Source: Pasteurella skyensis
GTDB lineage: Bacteria; Pseudomonadota; Gammaproteobacteria; Enterobacterales; Pasteurellaceae
Assembly (NCBI RefSeq): GCF_013377295.1
Contig: NZ_CP016180.1
Location: 62,001 to 126,000, forward strand
Length of the DNA stretch: 64,000 nucleotides
Direction of reading: 5' to 3'
Positions 42,363-53,370 of this stretch are shown one piece after another (within the stretch, counting starts at the first letter, position 1; each line of letters starts with the position of its first letter). The notes beneath the pieces are model-generated. The model was not told the origin of the DNA and ran no database searches. It saw only the letters and a program-made list of their open reading frames with translations. The position numbers and the translations under genes were made by a program.

Positions 42363-44948
42363 TTAGGGTTTTACAACCACATTTAATAATTTACCTCGTA
42401 CATAAATGATTTTGACAATGTTCATACCCTCAGTAAAGCGTTTTACATTTTCATCATTTAAGCCGATTTCTTTTACAGTGTCTTCATTAGCATCGGCAGC
42501 AACAGTCACTTTACCACGTACTTTACCGTTTACTTGCACCACAACCAATTTTTCATCTTCAACCATTGCAGATTCATCAAAGGTTACCCAAGTTGCATTA
42601 TCAATAGTCGTTTCATTACCTAATACTTGCCACAATTTAAAACAGATATGTGGTGTAATAGGATAAAGCATACGAACAACAGCACTTAATGCCTCACTCA
42701 TAATGGCTTTATCTTGTTCATTTTCAAGGGAAGCTTTGGTTAATTTATTCATCAGTTCCATCACTGCTGCAATGGCAGTATTGAATGTTTGACGGCGACC
42801 AATATCATCACTTACTTTCGCAATAGTTTTATGTACTTCACGGCGTAACGCTTTTTGATCTGCATTAAATGAAGTTGGATCTAATTTTACGGTTGCAGGT
42901 GATTGTTGATAGTTAAAGACTAAATTCCAAATACGCCCTAAGAAGCGTTTAGCTCCTTCAACACCAGATTCTTGCCATTCAAGAGTCATTTCAGCAGGGG
43001 CTGCAAACATCATAAATAAGCGTACGGTATCTGCTCCGTATTTTTCCACCATCTCTTGTGGATCGATACCATTATTTTTAGATTTTGACATTTTCGTCAT
43101 GCCAGTATGGACTAACTCACGTCCTTCTCTATCGACCGCTTTGGTAATACGTCCTTTTTCATCACGTTCAACACTTACTTCTGTTGGTGAAACCCAAATT
43201 CGTTCATTATTTGCCCCTGTATAGTAAAAGGCATCCGCCAATACCATACCTTGACATAATAATTTCTCTGCTGGCTCATCACTGGTTACAAAACCCGCAT
43301 CACGTAATAATTTATGGAAGAAACGGAAATACAATAAGTGCATTATTGCGTGTTCAATCCCACCGATATATTGATCCACAGGTAACCAGTAATCCGCCTC
43401 ATCAGGATCAAGCATTCCACTTTCATAATGTGAAGAAGTATAACGAGCGTAATACCAAGAGGACTCCATAAAAGTATCAAAGGTATCCGTTTCACGAGTT
43501 GCTGCTTGCCCATTAATGGTCATTTTAGCCCATTCTGGATCTGCTTTAATTGGGCTTTTTACACCGTCCATTATGACATCTTCTGGTAACTCTACTGGCA
43601 AATCTTCCATTGGAATAGTGATGGTTTCACCACTTTCTAAGGTTGCCATTGGAATGGGAGCGCCCCAATAACGTTGTCTAGAGACACCCCAATCACGTAA
43701 GCGGTAGTTTACTTGGCGTTTTCCACAGCCTAAACCCTCTAATTTATCCGCAATGGCATTAAATGCCGAGTCAAATTCTAAACCATCAAACTCTGCAGAG
43801 TTAACCAATTTACCGTGATCAACAAAGGCTTCGTTATTTAAGTCAATTTCAGTGCCATCAAGCGGTGCGATCACTTGATTTATTTGCAAATCATATTTTT
43901 TAGCAAATTCAAAATCACGCTGATCGTGAGCTGGCACTGCCATTACCGCTCCTGTTCCGTAGTGCATTAACACAAAATTTGCTACCCAAATTGGCACTTC
44001 TTTTCCTGTTAAAGGGTGAATAGCGTATAAACCAGTTGCCATTCCCTTCTTTTCCATTGTAGCAAGTTCAGCTTCTGCTACTTTAGTATTTTTAATTTCA
44101 TCAACAAATTTTGCAAGTTTTGGATTAGATCTTACCGCTTGTTGTACTAATGGGTGTGCCGCTGCTACTGCAACATAACTGACGCCAAAGAAAGTATCAG
44201 GACGAGTGGTATAAACAGGTAATTCTTCATCACTGTCTTTGACTTTAAAGGTAATTTCAACCCCTTCTGAACGCCCAATCCAGTTACGTTGCATAGTTTT
44301 AACCATATCTGGCCATTGTGGAAGATTGTCTAATCCACCGAGTAATTGCTCTGCATAATCTGTAATTTTAATAAACCACTGTGGAATTTCTTTTTGTTCT
44401 ACAGGGCTATCACAACGCCAACAACAACCATCGTGTACCTGCTCATTTGCGAGTACGGTTTCATCATTTGGACACCAGTTTACTGTTGAGGTTTTTTTAT
44501 ACACTAAGCCTTTTTTATATAATTCTGTGAAAAACCATTGCTCCCATTTGTAATATTCAGGACGACAAGTGGCGATCTCACGATCCCAATCATACCCAAA
44601 ACCTAACATTTTAAGTTGGTTTTTCATATATTCAATATTGCTATACGTCCACGCTGCTGGAGCTGTTTTATTTTTAATTGCCGCCCCTTCAGCAGGTAAA
44701 CCGAAAGCATCCCAACCAATAGGCTGTAACACATTTTTGCCTTGCATTCGTTGATAACGAGCGATGACATCACCAATGGTATAATTACGCACGTGACCCA
44801 TATGTAAACGACCAGATGGATAGGCAAACATTGAAAGACAGTAATATTTTTCTTTTGATGCGTCTTTCACCGCTTTAAATACTTTATTTTCAGCCCAATA
44901 TTGCTGAACATCTTTCTCAATTTCTTTTGGATTATATTGTTGTTGCAT
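42363..44948 (-). CDS. leuS: Leucyl-tRNA synthetase
   Basis: LeuS charges tRNA-Leu. The 861-residue length fits the family. It has the class I HIGH-type motif [14 protein letters not shown], a CP1 editing domain with TRPDTFFG, and [12 protein letters not shown]. The C-terminal domain ends with a [13 protein letters not shown] region ([14 protein letters not shown]). It opens the leuS-lptE-holA run. A 262-bp gap with a USS core at about 45027 separates it from the divergent BCCT gene. Confidence 0.98.
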   Translation of the reverse strand: MQQQYNPKEIEKDVQQYWAENKVFKAVKDASKEKYYCLSMFAYPSGRLHMGHVRNYTIGDVIARYQRMQGKNVLQPIGWDAFGLPAEGAAIKNKTAPAAWTYSNIEYMKNQLKMLGFGYDWDREIATCRPEYYKWEQWFFTELYKKGLVYKKTSTVNWCPNDETVLANEQVHDGCCWRCDSPVEQKEIPQWFIKITDYAEQLLGGLDNLPQWPDMVKTMQRNWIGRSEGVEITFKVKDSDEELPVYTTRPDTFFGVSYVAVAAAHPLVQQAVRSNPKLAKFVDEIKNTKVAEAELATMEKKGMATGLYAIHPLTGKEVPIWVANFVLMHYGTGAVMAVPAHDQRDFEFAKKYDLQINQVIAPLDGTEIDLNNEAFVDHGKLVNSAEFDGLEFDSAFNAIADKLEGLGCGKRQVNYRLRDWGVSRQRYWGAPIPMATLESGETITIPMEDLPVELPEDVIMDGVKSPIKADPEWAKMTINGQAATRETDTFDTFMESSWYYARYTSSHYESGMLDPDEADYWLPVDQYIGGIEHAIMHLLYFRFFHKLLRDAGFVTSDEPAEKLLCQGMVLADAFYYTGANNERIWVSPTEVSVERDEKGRITKAVDREGRELVHTGMTKMSKSKNNGIDPQEMVEKYGADTVRLFMMFAAPAEMTLEWQESGVEGAKRFLGRIWNLVFNYQQSPATVKLDPTSFNADQKALRREVHKTIAKVSDDIGRRQTFNTAIAAVMELMNKLTKASLENEQDKAIMSEALSAVVRMLYPITPHICFKLWQVLGNETTIDNATWVTFDESAMVEDEKLVVVQVNGKVRGKVTVAADANEDTVKEIGLNDENVKRFTEGMNIVKIIYVRGKLLNVVVKP

Positions 44949-45210
44949 AATGATTTATTGCCTTAAAAATGTAATAGAAAAAATTGCTCATAGAATAGCT
45001 TAAATTTACTTTTTTTTAAATAAGAAGCGGTCAGATATATACGTTTTTTTGCAAATAATTGTCTATTCTTATCACTACTGGAGTTCTTCTCCTTGTTAGG
45101 TATTTTTACAAAACAGTATTAATCAAGATATAATAGAATGAAGTGTTCAAATATCGTTCTAATTATTTGAACATTTTTGATAGATAGTAACTCAGCCAGT
45201 TAGGTAAAAA

Positions 45211-46677
45211 ATGTTTTTACAACACTTAAAAAAAAGCCATTATGGAATGCTTGTGATTGGTATTATTATGACCATATTTCTTGTCCTTCCTGATTATAGT
45301 ATCCATCTTATTGCAGATTTTACCCTTTTTTGTATTGATAAATTTGGATTAGAAATTATTTTATTTGCCACTTTAATGGTATTACTTGCAATAGGTATCA
45401 GTCTTAGCCCTATTGGAAAATGGCGAATAGGTAACAATAATGCCAAACCTGAATTTGGATTATTTAGTTGGTTAGCAAGGCTATTTACTTGTGGAATGGG
45501 ATCGGGTTTAATTTTTTGGGGCATTGCTGAACCTCTTTTCCATTTTTCAAATTTACCTCATTTTGCTCAAAAATATCATCAGTCATCAGATACGGCACTG
45601 GCTTTAACCTACTTTCATTGGGGTGTTCACGCGTGGAGTATTTATGGATTAGGTGCATTAGCCGTCGCCTGGTTTGGCTTTAATCGAGGTCGTTCACTAC
45701 ATATTTCAGCCAGTTTTACGGATAAAAAAACAGGGAAATGGCTTCTTGTAGACTGGTTAGCCATTATGGCTATTATTTTTGGACTAGCAGGGACTTTTGC
45801 AAATAGTACTGCTTTAGTGCAAACAGGTTTACAGCAAAGTCTTTCATTAAACCTTGATTCAGAGGGGTTCCGTTTTAGTTTTATTTTAATACTCGCTACA
45901 TTATTTACAGTGTCTTCAATATTGGGATTAGAACGAGGAATAAAAAGATTAAGTCAGTTAAATACAGGATTAATGTTAGCTTTTATTGTGGTAATGTTTG
46001 TTCTTTTTAATCCATTAGATATTTTAAGTACCATTTTTTCTTCTTGTAAAAGTTACATTATTCTTTTACCTGAAGTCTCTTTTAATATTGAACCTGAATC
46101 AAAACAATGGAGTTTAGGTTGGAGTGTTATTTATATTGTATGGTGGATTGCTTGGACACCTTTTGTTGCTCCTTTTATTGCTAAAATTAGTTATGGACGA
46201 ACTATTCGTCAGTTTTTATTTTGTGTTATTGTTATTCCCACTTTAGCCTCTATTATTTGGTTTAGTGTTTTTGGTGGAATGGCGCTGTCGCAACCTTATT
46301 TAAGTGAACTTATTCAAGCAGTTAATCAGGGTTATACTCAAGGATTATTCCAGTTTTTTACCCATTTGCCTTTTGGTTATATACTCTCTTTTGTTGCCAT
46401 CTTATTATTGATTACCTTTATTATTACCAGTGCAGATTCAGCACTACTGGTTTGCGGAATATTAAGTAACAATGAAAGTATCAAAAATAAAATTTTATGG
46501 GCAATACTGCTTGTTATTCTTTCTATGGCGCTTATTTATATCAATGATGTTGATCTGAATAAGCAGGTTGCAATTGCAGGAGCATTACCTTTTGCTCTAG
46601 TACAACTTGGGCAAATCATTGCTATGTTTGTTGATATGGGAAAACAATATAAAAAGGATTCAGTTGTACAAACCTGA
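45211..46677 (+). CDS. BCCT-family transporter
   Basis: BCCT carriers import choline, betaine, carnitine or similar quaternary amines. The 488-residue protein has about 12 membrane segments. It carries the family glycine motif GMGSGLIFWGIAEPLF and the tryptophan motif WWIAWTPFVAPFIAKISYGRTI. It lacks the long C-terminal osmosensory tail of BetT-type carriers. A second, different BCCT member lies in the bet operon at 51215. The substrate cannot be told. The igaA homologue follows 52 bp later on the same strand. Confidence 0.93.
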   Translation: MFLQHLKKSHYGMLVIGIIMTIFLVLPDYSIHLIADFTLFCIDKFGLEIILFATLMVLLAIGISLSPIGKWRIGNNNAKPEFGLFSWLARLFTCGMGSGLIFWGIAEPLFHFSNLPHFAQKYHQSSDTALALTYFHWGVHAWSIYGLGALAVAWFGFNRGRSLHISASFTDKKTGKWLLVDWLAIMAIIFGLAGTFANSTALVQTGLQQSLSLNLDSEGFRFSFILILATLFTVSSILGLERGIKRLSQLNTGLMLAFIVVMFVLFNPLDILSTIFSSCKSYIILLPEVSFNIEPESKQWSLGWSVIYIVWWIAWTPFVAPFIAKISYGRTIRQFLFCVIVIPTLASIIWFSVFGGMALSQPYLSELIQAVNQGYTQGLFQFFTHLPFGYILSFVAILLLITFIITSADSALLVCGILSNNESIKNKILWAILLVILSMALIYINDVDLNKQVAIAGALPFALVQLGQIIAMFVDMGKQYKKDSVVQT

Positions 46678-46729
46678 TGCAACAGGGTATATTTTAAAGA
46701 TACCTGAAACAGATAATTAGGGAATTAAG

Positions 46730-48976
46730 ATGCAAGATTTTATATTTATTGGCGCTTTATTACTCGCTTTATATAGCTTATATATAGCAATTAAATATTT
46801 GGTTAAAGATATAAAAAGTAAAAGAAAACTCAAACATCCTGAGAATGCTATTCGTTCCCTTTCCTTGCAAGAGAAAAAGCACCTTTCTCCCCATTTAAAA
46901 ATACTTAATTTATCCTTAATTTCTGATGAAATATATCAACTTGATAATGCAATAATTACCATTGATGGCTTTCGTCATAGGGGAACAGAAGTCGCTAAAA
47001 TGCGTGCTAATGGGATTGATATCTCCATTCCTGAACCTTTAGAACTATTTTTACAAGATAATACAAATACGATTGAATATGTGGTTGCTAAGTTTGGTGT
47101 GACATTGGTTGCTGTGGCACTTTGTGTCAATGGTGAAGATTTATTGTCCTATAGTATAAAACGTTGGGAACCACAATCTGATGAGCAAATACTTGCCATT
47201 CGTGATGAAACGGTAACAGAATATAAAGTACGACAAAGCCAAGAGGTTTATGTTTGGGGGGCTCTTGCCTTTTTAGCTACTTTAATTGCACTTTTGTGTG
47301 CCAGTAATGCAGAAGACCTTGTGTGGTTTAACTATATAATGCTGTTTAGTGGTGTAATGTTGATATTAATGCTATTTGCTATTTTTAAACGCAAGTTGAA
47401 AGTTTCTGGACTGAAAAGTGTACAAAAAATCAAAGGCACATTACAAATTGTGAGAGCAAGAGCATTAAATAATATCAATGCGGTAAAAGAAGTTGCTTTT
47501 TTAGGTTTAAATCATCCTTTTATGATTAAGGATAAAAAATTATCTGAAGTTGCTCAAGATATTACTGATGATGTAGTCGTTACGGCGGATTTAATCACAA
47601 GAGAAAAAGGGCATTTTTATGATTTAATTGCATTTTCTGATGATGTTTCTATTGATACGCTTTATAAAAATAAAACACCCCGTCCACATAAGCGTTTAAT
47701 CATCTTTACCCTAATTGCAATGACAGGTTCAATCGGCTTTTTTAATTCTGATGTAACTTTTTCAGAAAATTTAGGGTATGCAAGAGCCTATTTACTCAAT
47801 AATAAAATAACCAAACCGTTGGTAAGTTCATTACTAAATTCCGATACAAAAACTTATCACAGTGTTGATGAATTACTTGCTCAACCACCAAAATTTGGTG
47901 ATCAACTTGAACTATTAAATATAGATAATTTAGATGTCGTTTTAAAAGAAAGAAACGGCTCATATAATATTGTTGAACACGCTATTCATCTTCATCCAAA
48001 CAAGAAATATATCCAGCCTGTTATACCTGAAATAATTACTGAATATCTTAATACATACAGAAAAAATAAAGAAGAACAAAAACTTAATGCAATTAATTTT
48101 TTATATCAAGCTAAAAGGGCATTTAGTTTGGCATTCTATTATGAAAGAAATCCTATCACTTATCAAAATGAAAGCGATAACAAAAGAGTAAAAGAAGAAA
48201 TATTGACCTATTTTGAAAAAATATATGGTGAGACAGATTCAATAAATAACAGAATAGAAAATAAAGAGATTCGTGATTTTTTTAGTAAGGATAAAAATAT
48301 CTATTTAATTCAAAATCCCCAAAAATTTATTGAATTATTAGATCAAGCCTGTATTGATAACTTACCTGTGTCTTGTAAAAAACTATATAAAGAGTTAGCA
48401 AATATATTTTCAAATCCACCAAATAACTATTTAGCAGGGCTTTATGAAAAATATCAAGGTAAGGAAATACCTGTCACAGAATTTAAAAATGTCTTTTTAA
48501 AACCAGCACTCTATCAGAATAATGTTTTATTTATTATGCCAAGAACAATAGATCAATTCGAAAAAACAATTAGAGATTGGGCTCGTCGGAACAAAAATAT
48601 TCTTGAATTAGATGGACAATTTGATCTAACCAAAACTCGTGGTGGTATTATTTTAACAGACAGCAAACAGCGTTTTGCCTCTAATTTTCGCAGTTTTGAT
48701 GGCAAGTTTAACTTTTTCTCTAATATGGCATATACTCAAAATACACCACAAAATTTTATTGGTACAGTGACGAATATTGCCAAAGATAAGGATACCTTAG
48801 TGATTAACTTTATTGCTGATAAAAAATACCCGTTATTGCAGTATCAAGCAATCGCAATAGTGTTAGGTGGAATATTAAGTATATTGGTTTTCTTGATAAC
48901 ATTAATTGGTTATTTATTACCGAGTTTTTATCCAAGATCAAAAGCAAAACAAACAAGCGGTCACTTAGTCGAATAA
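46730..48976 (+). CDS. igaA: IgaA/UmoB-family inner-membrane regulator
   Basis: IgaA (YrfF in E. coli, UmoB in Proteus) holds the Rcs envelope-stress relay in check. The 748-residue protein shows the same topology: membrane segment at residues about 4-24, a cytosolic domain, a pair of segments at about 172-217, a second cytosolic domain, a segment at about 321-341, a large periplasmic domain, and a last segment at about 705-730. Matching spots include RDETVTEY against RKETHEEY of IgaA and a periplasmic Cys pair CIDNLPVSC. The first IgaA Cys pair is not seen. AGGGAATTAAG precedes the ATG. No Rcs genes are in the window, and Rcs is not expected in most Pasteurellaceae. The family is likely; the pathway is open. 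Confidence 0.78.
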   Translation: MQDFIFIGALLLALYSLYIAIKYLVKDIKSKRKLKHPENAIRSLSLQEKKHLSPHLKILNLSLISDEIYQLDNAIITIDGFRHRGTEVAKMRANGIDISIPEPLELFLQDNTNTIEYVVAKFGVTLVAVALCVNGEDLLSYSIKRWEPQSDEQILAIRDETVTEYKVRQSQEVYVWGALAFLATLIALLCASNAEDLVWFNYIMLFSGVMLILMLFAIFKRKLKVSGLKSVQKIKGTLQIVRARALNNINAVKEVAFLGLNHPFMIKDKKLSEVAQDITDDVVVTADLITREKGHFYDLIAFSDDVSIDTLYKNKTPRPHKRLIIFTLIAMTGSIGFFNSDVTFSENLGYARAYLLNNKITKPLVSSLLNSDTKTYHSVDELLAQPPKFGDQLELLNIDNLDVVLKERNGSYNIVEHAIHLHPNKKYIQPVIPEIITEYLNTYRKNKEEQKLNAINFLYQAKRAFSLAFYYERNPITYQNESDNKRVKEEILTYFEKIYGETDSINNRIENKEIRDFFSKDKNIYLIQNPQKFIELLDQACIDNLPVSCKKLYKELANIFSNPPNNYLAGLYEKYQGKEIPVTEFKNVFLKPALYQNNVLFIMPRTIDQFEKTIRDWARRNKNILELDGQFDLTKTRGGIILTDSKQRFASNFRSFDGKFNFFSNMAYTQNTPQNFIGTVTNIAKDKDTLVINFIADKKYPLLQYQAIAIVLGGILSILVFLITLIGYLLPSFYPRSKAKQTSGHLVE

Positions 48977-49009
48977 ATTTGCAAATTTTGATTGAAATGT
49001 TACCGCTTA
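48953..49009. other. Inverted USS pair at the igaA 3' end
   Basis: ACAAGCGGT (48953-48961) lies in the last codons of igaA; ACCGCTT (49002-49008) faces it. AAATTTGCAAATTTT lies between them. It is close to the following terminator. Confidence 0.72.
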
Positions 49010-49016
49010 AAAATAA

Positions 49017-49046
49017 AAAAAGCTGATAAAATTATATCAGCTTTTT
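49017..49046. terminator. Bidirectional terminator between igaA and sodA
   Basis: 12-bp perfect stem AAAAAGCTGATA/TATCAGCTTTTT with a 6-nt loop between two convergent genes. Confidence 0.88.
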
Positions 49047-49065
49047 GAAATTACTACTTTTGAGA

Positions 49066-49686
49066 CTAACTTAATGCTTCAAAACGGCGTTCTGCTTCAT
49101 CCCAGTTTACAACATTCCAGAATGCTTTAATGTAGTCTGGACGACGGTTTTGATAATTTAGATAATAGGCGTGCTCCCATACATCTAAACCAATAATTGG
49201 TGTGCCTGAAACGCCTGCAACACCTTTACCCATTAGTGGCGTGTCTTGATTGGGTGTTGAAACAACGGCTAATTTACCATTTTCAATCACTAACCAAGCC
49301 CAACCAGAGCCAAAGCGTGTTGCCGCAGCTTGTTCAAATTCTGCTTGGAATGCTTCAACAGAACCAAAATCTTTCTCAATGGCTTGTTTTAGTTTCCCAC
49401 CTAACACAGTGCCTGTTTTTAAACCTTTCCAAAAGAAGCTGTGATTGACGTGTCCACCAGCATTATTGCGTACTGCTGTACGTTTTGCTTCAGGAACTTT
49501 ATCTAAATTCGCAATAAGTTCTTCTGGATCTAGTGCTAATAATTCTGGTGTTGCTTCTAAAGCAGCATTTGCATTATTTACATAAGCTTGGTGATGTTTC
49601 GAATGGTGAATTTCCATTGTTAATTTATCAAAATGCGGCTCTAGTGCATCATAAGCATAATCTAATGCTGGAAGTATATATGTCAT
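49066..49686 (-). CDS. sodA: Superoxide dismutase (Mn type)
   Basis: SodA converts superoxide to hydrogen peroxide and oxygen in the cytosol. The 206-residue protein has the metal ligands in the order His ([13 protein letters not shown]), His (NHSFFWKGL), and Asp and His ([20 protein letters not shown]). [19 protein letters not shown] and QDTPLMG favour manganese over iron, but that split is not certain by eye. AGGAG precedes the ATG. It is separate from neighbours. Confidence 0.95.
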   Translation of the reverse strand: MTYILPALDYAYDALEPHFDKLTMEIHHSKHHQAYVNNANAALEATPELLALDPEELIANLDKVPEAKRTAVRNNAGGHVNHSFFWKGLKTGTVLGGKLKQAIEKDFGSVEAFQAEFEQAAATRFGSGWAWLVIENGKLAVVSTPNQDTPLMGKGVAGVSGTPIIGLDVWEHAYYLNYQNRRPDYIKAFWNVVNWDEAERRFEALS

Positions 49687-49824
49687 CGTTCACTCCTAAA
49701 ATGTAATTGATCTAAAATACCACTGGAAACCTTAACATTTTTTTGACTAAAAATAAACACAACAATATTTATTAGTAACTTTTATGTAACGTGCTTTTCA
49801 GGTAACCCTATTTCAGCATTAGAT

Positions 49825-50289
49825 TTAAACAACAGGTCTATGGCGATAAAAGAGCAATCCTGGTAATGCAAGTCCAAATACCAATGCTCCTAGCAAGAAA
49901 CCTGTTTGTACAAAATTATCCACCATTTGTGAAAATAATTGTGGTGAACTACCGTAGTGATTAATTTGTACTATTGCAATCATTGAGCGGTAAGCTGGTA
50001 CACCAGGGATCATTGGAATCACAGCTGCGACAGTAAAGACTTTTGGGTGTGCGAGGTAACGTTTTGATATATATACACCAGCAAAGCCAATAAGTGTTGC
50101 GGCAAAGAACGTTGAAAAAACCAGAGGTATGTCAACGTAAACAAGGAAACTTCTGAAACCGTGTCCTATTGCGCCTAATATGGCACAGTACTTCAGTGCT
50201 TTTTTAGGCACATTAAAAATAAGAGCAAAACCCACTGCTGGAATGGCTGCAAAAAACATATCGTCTATTAAAATAAAAAATAAATCCAT
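49825..50289 (-). CDS. yjjB: Threonine/serine exporter-type membrane protein YjjB
   Basis: This 154-residue protein (ATG at 50289 with GGGGGC upstream; a start 33 bp earlier is in the yjjP end) has about five membrane segments. It matches the ThrE_2 (DUF3815) half, with VAAVIPMIPGVPAYRSMI as the signature. YjjP and YjjB together form a split ThrE-type exporter; in E. coli the pair has been linked to succinate export. The gene starts just before the end of yjjP, so the two are surely cotranscribed. Confidence 0.88.
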   Translation of the reverse strand: MDLFFILIDDMFFAAIPAVGFALIFNVPKKALKYCAILGAIGHGFRSFLVYVDIPLVFSTFFAATLIGFAGVYISKRYLAHPKVFTVAAVIPMIPGVPAYRSMIAIVQINHYGSSPQLFSQMVDNFVQTGFLLGALVFGLALPGLLFYRHRPVV

Positions 50290-50290
50290 T

Positions 50291-51082
50291 TTATTGCCCC
50301 CAACCACTAATATGTAAAACATTTAAAGCAAAGACGATGCCAATACAAGCACCAAAGGTCAGTACGGTTGCTAAACTCCAACGTCCAATTCCCATATTAA
50401 TGTAACCTTTGAGAATGTCTGCTAATGCATTAATTAATGGAAAACCAGGAACGAGTAGTAATACACTGGATGCGAGTGCAATTTCAGGGGTATTACCGAT
50501 TTGATATTGTAAAGCGAGTCCTGAAATCATAGAGCCAATAAATGCAGTCAGAGCAAAAACAATAAAAGGGTTATAATGCCTCATTGCAAGCTGTTGACGC
50601 ACAAACATTGCAATAGATGAGGCGATAAAAGTAATACCAAAAATAGCCCAATCTCCTCCTGCTAAATGTGAGAAGCAAGCACAAGATAGCCCTACCATTA
50701 CCACAACTAAATAACGATTGTATTTAAAAGGTTTGACTCTCTCTAAATTTCGACGAACTTGATAAATATCGAAAATTTTATGCTCTGCAGTAATTACAAT
50801 ATGTTGTACTTCAGTAACCACGTGCATATTGATTCCTCTATCAACATTACGACGTACGGTAGTGATACAGTTCTCATTATATAAAGTAGTTAGCATAATC
50901 GCATTGGTTGTTAACGCACATTCTACACTATCAACGCCAAGAGCGACTCCAAGTCTTGTTGCCATTTGAACAACTAAGGTACTTTCAGCACCGTGTTGAA
51001 GTAGTAAAAGAGCAGTTTTGATACATAATCGAGTAATCTCTCGTTGCCGTTGAATTTCTCCTTCAGAAAGTATCTTTTCCAT
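50291..51082 (-). CDS. yjjP: Threonine/serine exporter-type membrane protein YjjP
   Basis: The ATG at 51082 has GGGAG 6 nt upstream; a TTG 15 bp earlier is the only other choice. The 263-residue protein has a soluble N-terminal domain (ITRLCIKTALLLLQHGAEST) and about five C-terminal membrane segments, with LLVPGFPLINALADIL as signature (DUF1212/ThrE_1). It precedes yjjB by a single base. Cargo unknown here; family examples export threonine, serine or succinate. Confidence 0.9.
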   Translation of the reverse strand: MEKILSEGEIQRQREITRLCIKTALLLLQHGAESTLVVQMATRLGVALGVDSVECALTTNAIMLTTLYNENCITTVRRNVDRGINMHVVTEVQHIVITAEHKIFDIYQVRRNLERVKPFKYNRYLVVVMVGLSCACFSHLAGGDWAIFGITFIASSIAMFVRQQLAMRHYNPFIVFALTAFIGSMISGLALQYQIGNTPEIALASSVLLLVPGFPLINALADILKGYINMGIGRWSLATVLTFGACIGIVFALNVLHISGWGQ

Positions 51083-51146
51083 AAATTTCTCCCACAAAAT
51101 AAACTGGTGAGAATTTTAATGAGTAATGAATTTTTATACAATAAAA

Positions 51147-51189
51147 AAGCAGTCAAATTTCGTAAAAAAATTACAAAATTTGACTGCTT
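51147..51189 (-). terminator. Terminator of the bet operon
   Basis: 14-bp perfect stem AAGCAGTCAAATTT/AAATTTGACTGCTT with a 15-nt loop, followed on the minus strand by TTTTTT. It lies 26 bp past the BCCT stop. Confidence 0.85.
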
Positions 51190-51214
51190 ATGATAATCTC
51201 ATTAACGATTAGTT

Positions 51215-52999
51215 TTACTTGTCTTCTTCCAATTCTTCTAATTCAAGCTGATGACGAATTTCTTCATATTCCGCTTCTTGAGCGTGAACTGAACCTTCAG
51301 GAGCCTCTGATGTTTCTCCCTCTTCCCAAGGGGCAATATCTGGCACTTCTTCAATATGAATAGTACTTAATGAATAATCAGGTTGATAATATAAATCGTA
51401 TTTTGCCGCTTTAATTGTTGAAAGCATAATTAATGACATTATCACTAATAGTGGTGCACCCGCAAAAATAGAGGCTGTTTGTAAGGTACTTAAATCGCCG
51501 ATAAGCATTAAGGTTGCTGGCATAAAGCACAGAGTGAATGCCCAAAATAGTCTATTCCAACGTTTTGGCTCATCATCAACTTCATGTTGTACAACAGATG
51601 CTAAAATGTAAGAAATACTATCAAAAGTGGTGGCAGTAAAGATAATGGCTAAAATAGTAAATACGGCAATGGCAACTTTAGCTATTGGTAAGGTATGCAA
51701 AATAGCAAAGATAGTTGCTGTTGCTCCTTGAGTATTCAGCACATTAATAACATCTAATTCTCCAGAAAGGTGCATATATAAACCATAGTTACCTAAAACC
51801 ATAAAGAATACAGAACAACCAAGAGAACCAAAGAAGATTGAACCAATTGCCATTTGACGGATAGTACGACCTTTTGAAATTTTGGCAATAAATAGCCCAA
51901 TAGTTGGTGCAAATACTAACCACCACGCCCAGTAGAACACTGTCCAATCACCAGGGAAGTTAGTATCTTTAAAGCCTAATTCTGTAAATTCACCAAAGGC
52001 TTCTGTCCAAGTCATCATTGAAATAATATTGGTTAATGAGCGACCTAAGGCTTCTAAACCAGTGTCAAACATAAAGACGGTTGGTCCTACGCAGAATACA
52101 AAAATTAAGAAACCAATGGCTAAATAGAAATTGATATTAGAAAGGAATTGAATTCCACCTTTTAATCCTTGATAAGCACTGTAAGCAAAAATTAGCGTAG
52201 TCACAAAGAGTACAACCAATTGCATTGTTGTGTTATTTGGTGTGTTAAAGAGTTCGTGTAAACCTTGAGTTATCATAGGAGATGCAAGACCTAGTGAAGT
52301 CGCTCCACCACCAATCATACCAAAAATAAAGAATACATCGACTAAACGTCCCCAATTACTTTTAGCAAATTTTTCTCCCAATAATGGCATTAAACTTTGG
52401 CTTACTTTTAAAATAGGGGAATTTCGTACGTGAGCAAAATAAGCAATAGAGACAGCTGGAACTAAATAAATTGCCCAAGCCACAGGTCCCCAGTGGAATA
52501 ATCCATAAGTACTTGCCCATTTAATCGCATCAGGGGTTGCCGCTTCAATACCAAATGGAGGTCCTTGATAATAGTATGTCCATTCTAAAATACCCCAATA
52601 AAGGATACCAGCTCCAATACCTCCACAGAACATCATTGCAGCCCAAGAGCTCGTTTTAAATTCAATGTCATCTTCTGGTTTACCTAACTTAATGTTACCA
52701 ATATCTGAGAAAGAAATATAAATAACAAAAATAACAGCAAGTACACCAAACATTAAGTAAGCACCACCGAGTTTATCTGTTACAAAACCTTTGATTTCAT
52801 CAACCCAATAAGCACCTTGCTCAGGGAAGAAAATTAACGGAAGAGTAACAGAAAATAAGATGACTAATACACCAAAGAACGTAAATTTATCAATTCGAGT
52901 ATCAAATTGTTCTACTTTAGGTTCTGAGGTTTTGTCTGAATTAAAACTACCAATAGATTGGTTAGTTTTTTGTGAATTTTTGTTGAGTGAGTCGTTCAT
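51215..52999 (-). CDS. BCCT-family choline/betaine transporter of the bet operon
   Basis: The 594-residue protein has about 12 membrane segments. It has the glycine motif FCGGIGAGILYWGILEW (similar to the CaiT group) and the tryptophan motif FYWAWWLVFAPTIGLFIAKI. A hydrophilic 45-residue N-terminus and an acidic C-terminal tail (HQLELEELEEDK end) could sense osmotic stress. It is the last gene of betI-betB-betA-arsC-BCCT, 2 bp after the ArsC-like gene. This fits choline uptake feeding BetA/BetB (a BetT role). Betaine or carnitine are alternatives. Confidence 0.9.
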   Translation of the reverse strand: MNDSLNKNSQKTNQSIGSFNSDKTSEPKVEQFDTRIDKFTFFGVLVILFSVTLPLIFFPEQGAYWVDEIKGFVTDKLGGAYLMFGVLAVIFVIYISFSDIGNIKLGKPEDDIEFKTSSWAAMMFCGGIGAGILYWGILEWTYYYQGPPFGIEAATPDAIKWASTYGLFHWGPVAWAIYLVPAVSIAYFAHVRNSPILKVSQSLMPLLGEKFAKSNWGRLVDVFFIFGMIGGGATSLGLASPMITQGLHELFNTPNNTTMQLVVLFVTTLIFAYSAYQGLKGGIQFLSNINFYLAIGFLIFVFCVGPTVFMFDTGLEALGRSLTNIISMMTWTEAFGEFTELGFKDTNFPGDWTVFYWAWWLVFAPTIGLFIAKISKGRTIRQMAIGSIFFGSLGCSVFFMVLGNYGLYMHLSGELDVINVLNTQGATATIFAILHTLPIAKVAIAVFTILAIIFTATTFDSISYILASVVQHEVDDEPKRWNRLFWAFTLCFMPATLMLIGDLSTLQTASIFAGAPLLVIMSLIMLSTIKAAKYDLYYQPDYSLSTIHIEEVPDIAPWEEGETSEAPEGSVHAQEAEYEEIRHQLELEELEEDK

Positions 53000-53001
53000 A
53001 A

Positions 53002-53370
53002 TTATTTATCTCCATTGTTAGATAAAATACATTCAATATTTTCTAATGGTCGTCCTAATTTTGTACCAAATTCTGTTTGTACAATTGGGCGGTTTATTAA
53101 GACTGGATTTTCTACCATTGCTTGAATAAGTTGTTGTTCTGACAGTTTTTTATCTGCAAGATTAAGTGTTTTATAAGGTTCTTCATTGGTGCGTAGTAAA
53201 TCACGTGCAGACATTCCCATTTCAGTTAAAAGTTGTGAAAGTGTATCTGTGTTTGGAGGAGTATCTAAATAGAGAATGACCTCAGTATTAAAACCTCTTT
53301 CTTCGAGTATCGCTAATGCACCACGAGACTTACTGCATTTGGGGTTGTGATAAATAGTTGCTTTTTTCAT
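53002..53370 (-). CDS. ArsC-family protein (YfgD type)
   Basis: The 122-residue thioredoxin-fold protein starts MKKATIYHNPKCSKSRGAL with the single active-site Cys at about residue 12. It later has INRPIVQTEFG, as in glutaredoxin-linked arsenate reductases and YfgD. There is no arsB or arsR nearby. It sits between betA and the BCCT gene, which is an odd place. It may be a passenger rather than a part of betaine synthesis; true arsenate activity is not shown. Confidence 0.88.
   Translation of the reverse strand: MKKATIYHNPKCSKSRGALAILEERGFNTEVILYLDTPPNTDTLSQLLTEMGMSARDLLRTNEEPYKTLNLADKKLSEQQLIQAMVENPVLINRPIVQTEFGTKLGRPLENIECILSNNGDK

Noticed and set aside
50974..51156. 60-codon frame at the yjjP start
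   Set aside because: Overlaps yjjP in another frame and has no independent support.
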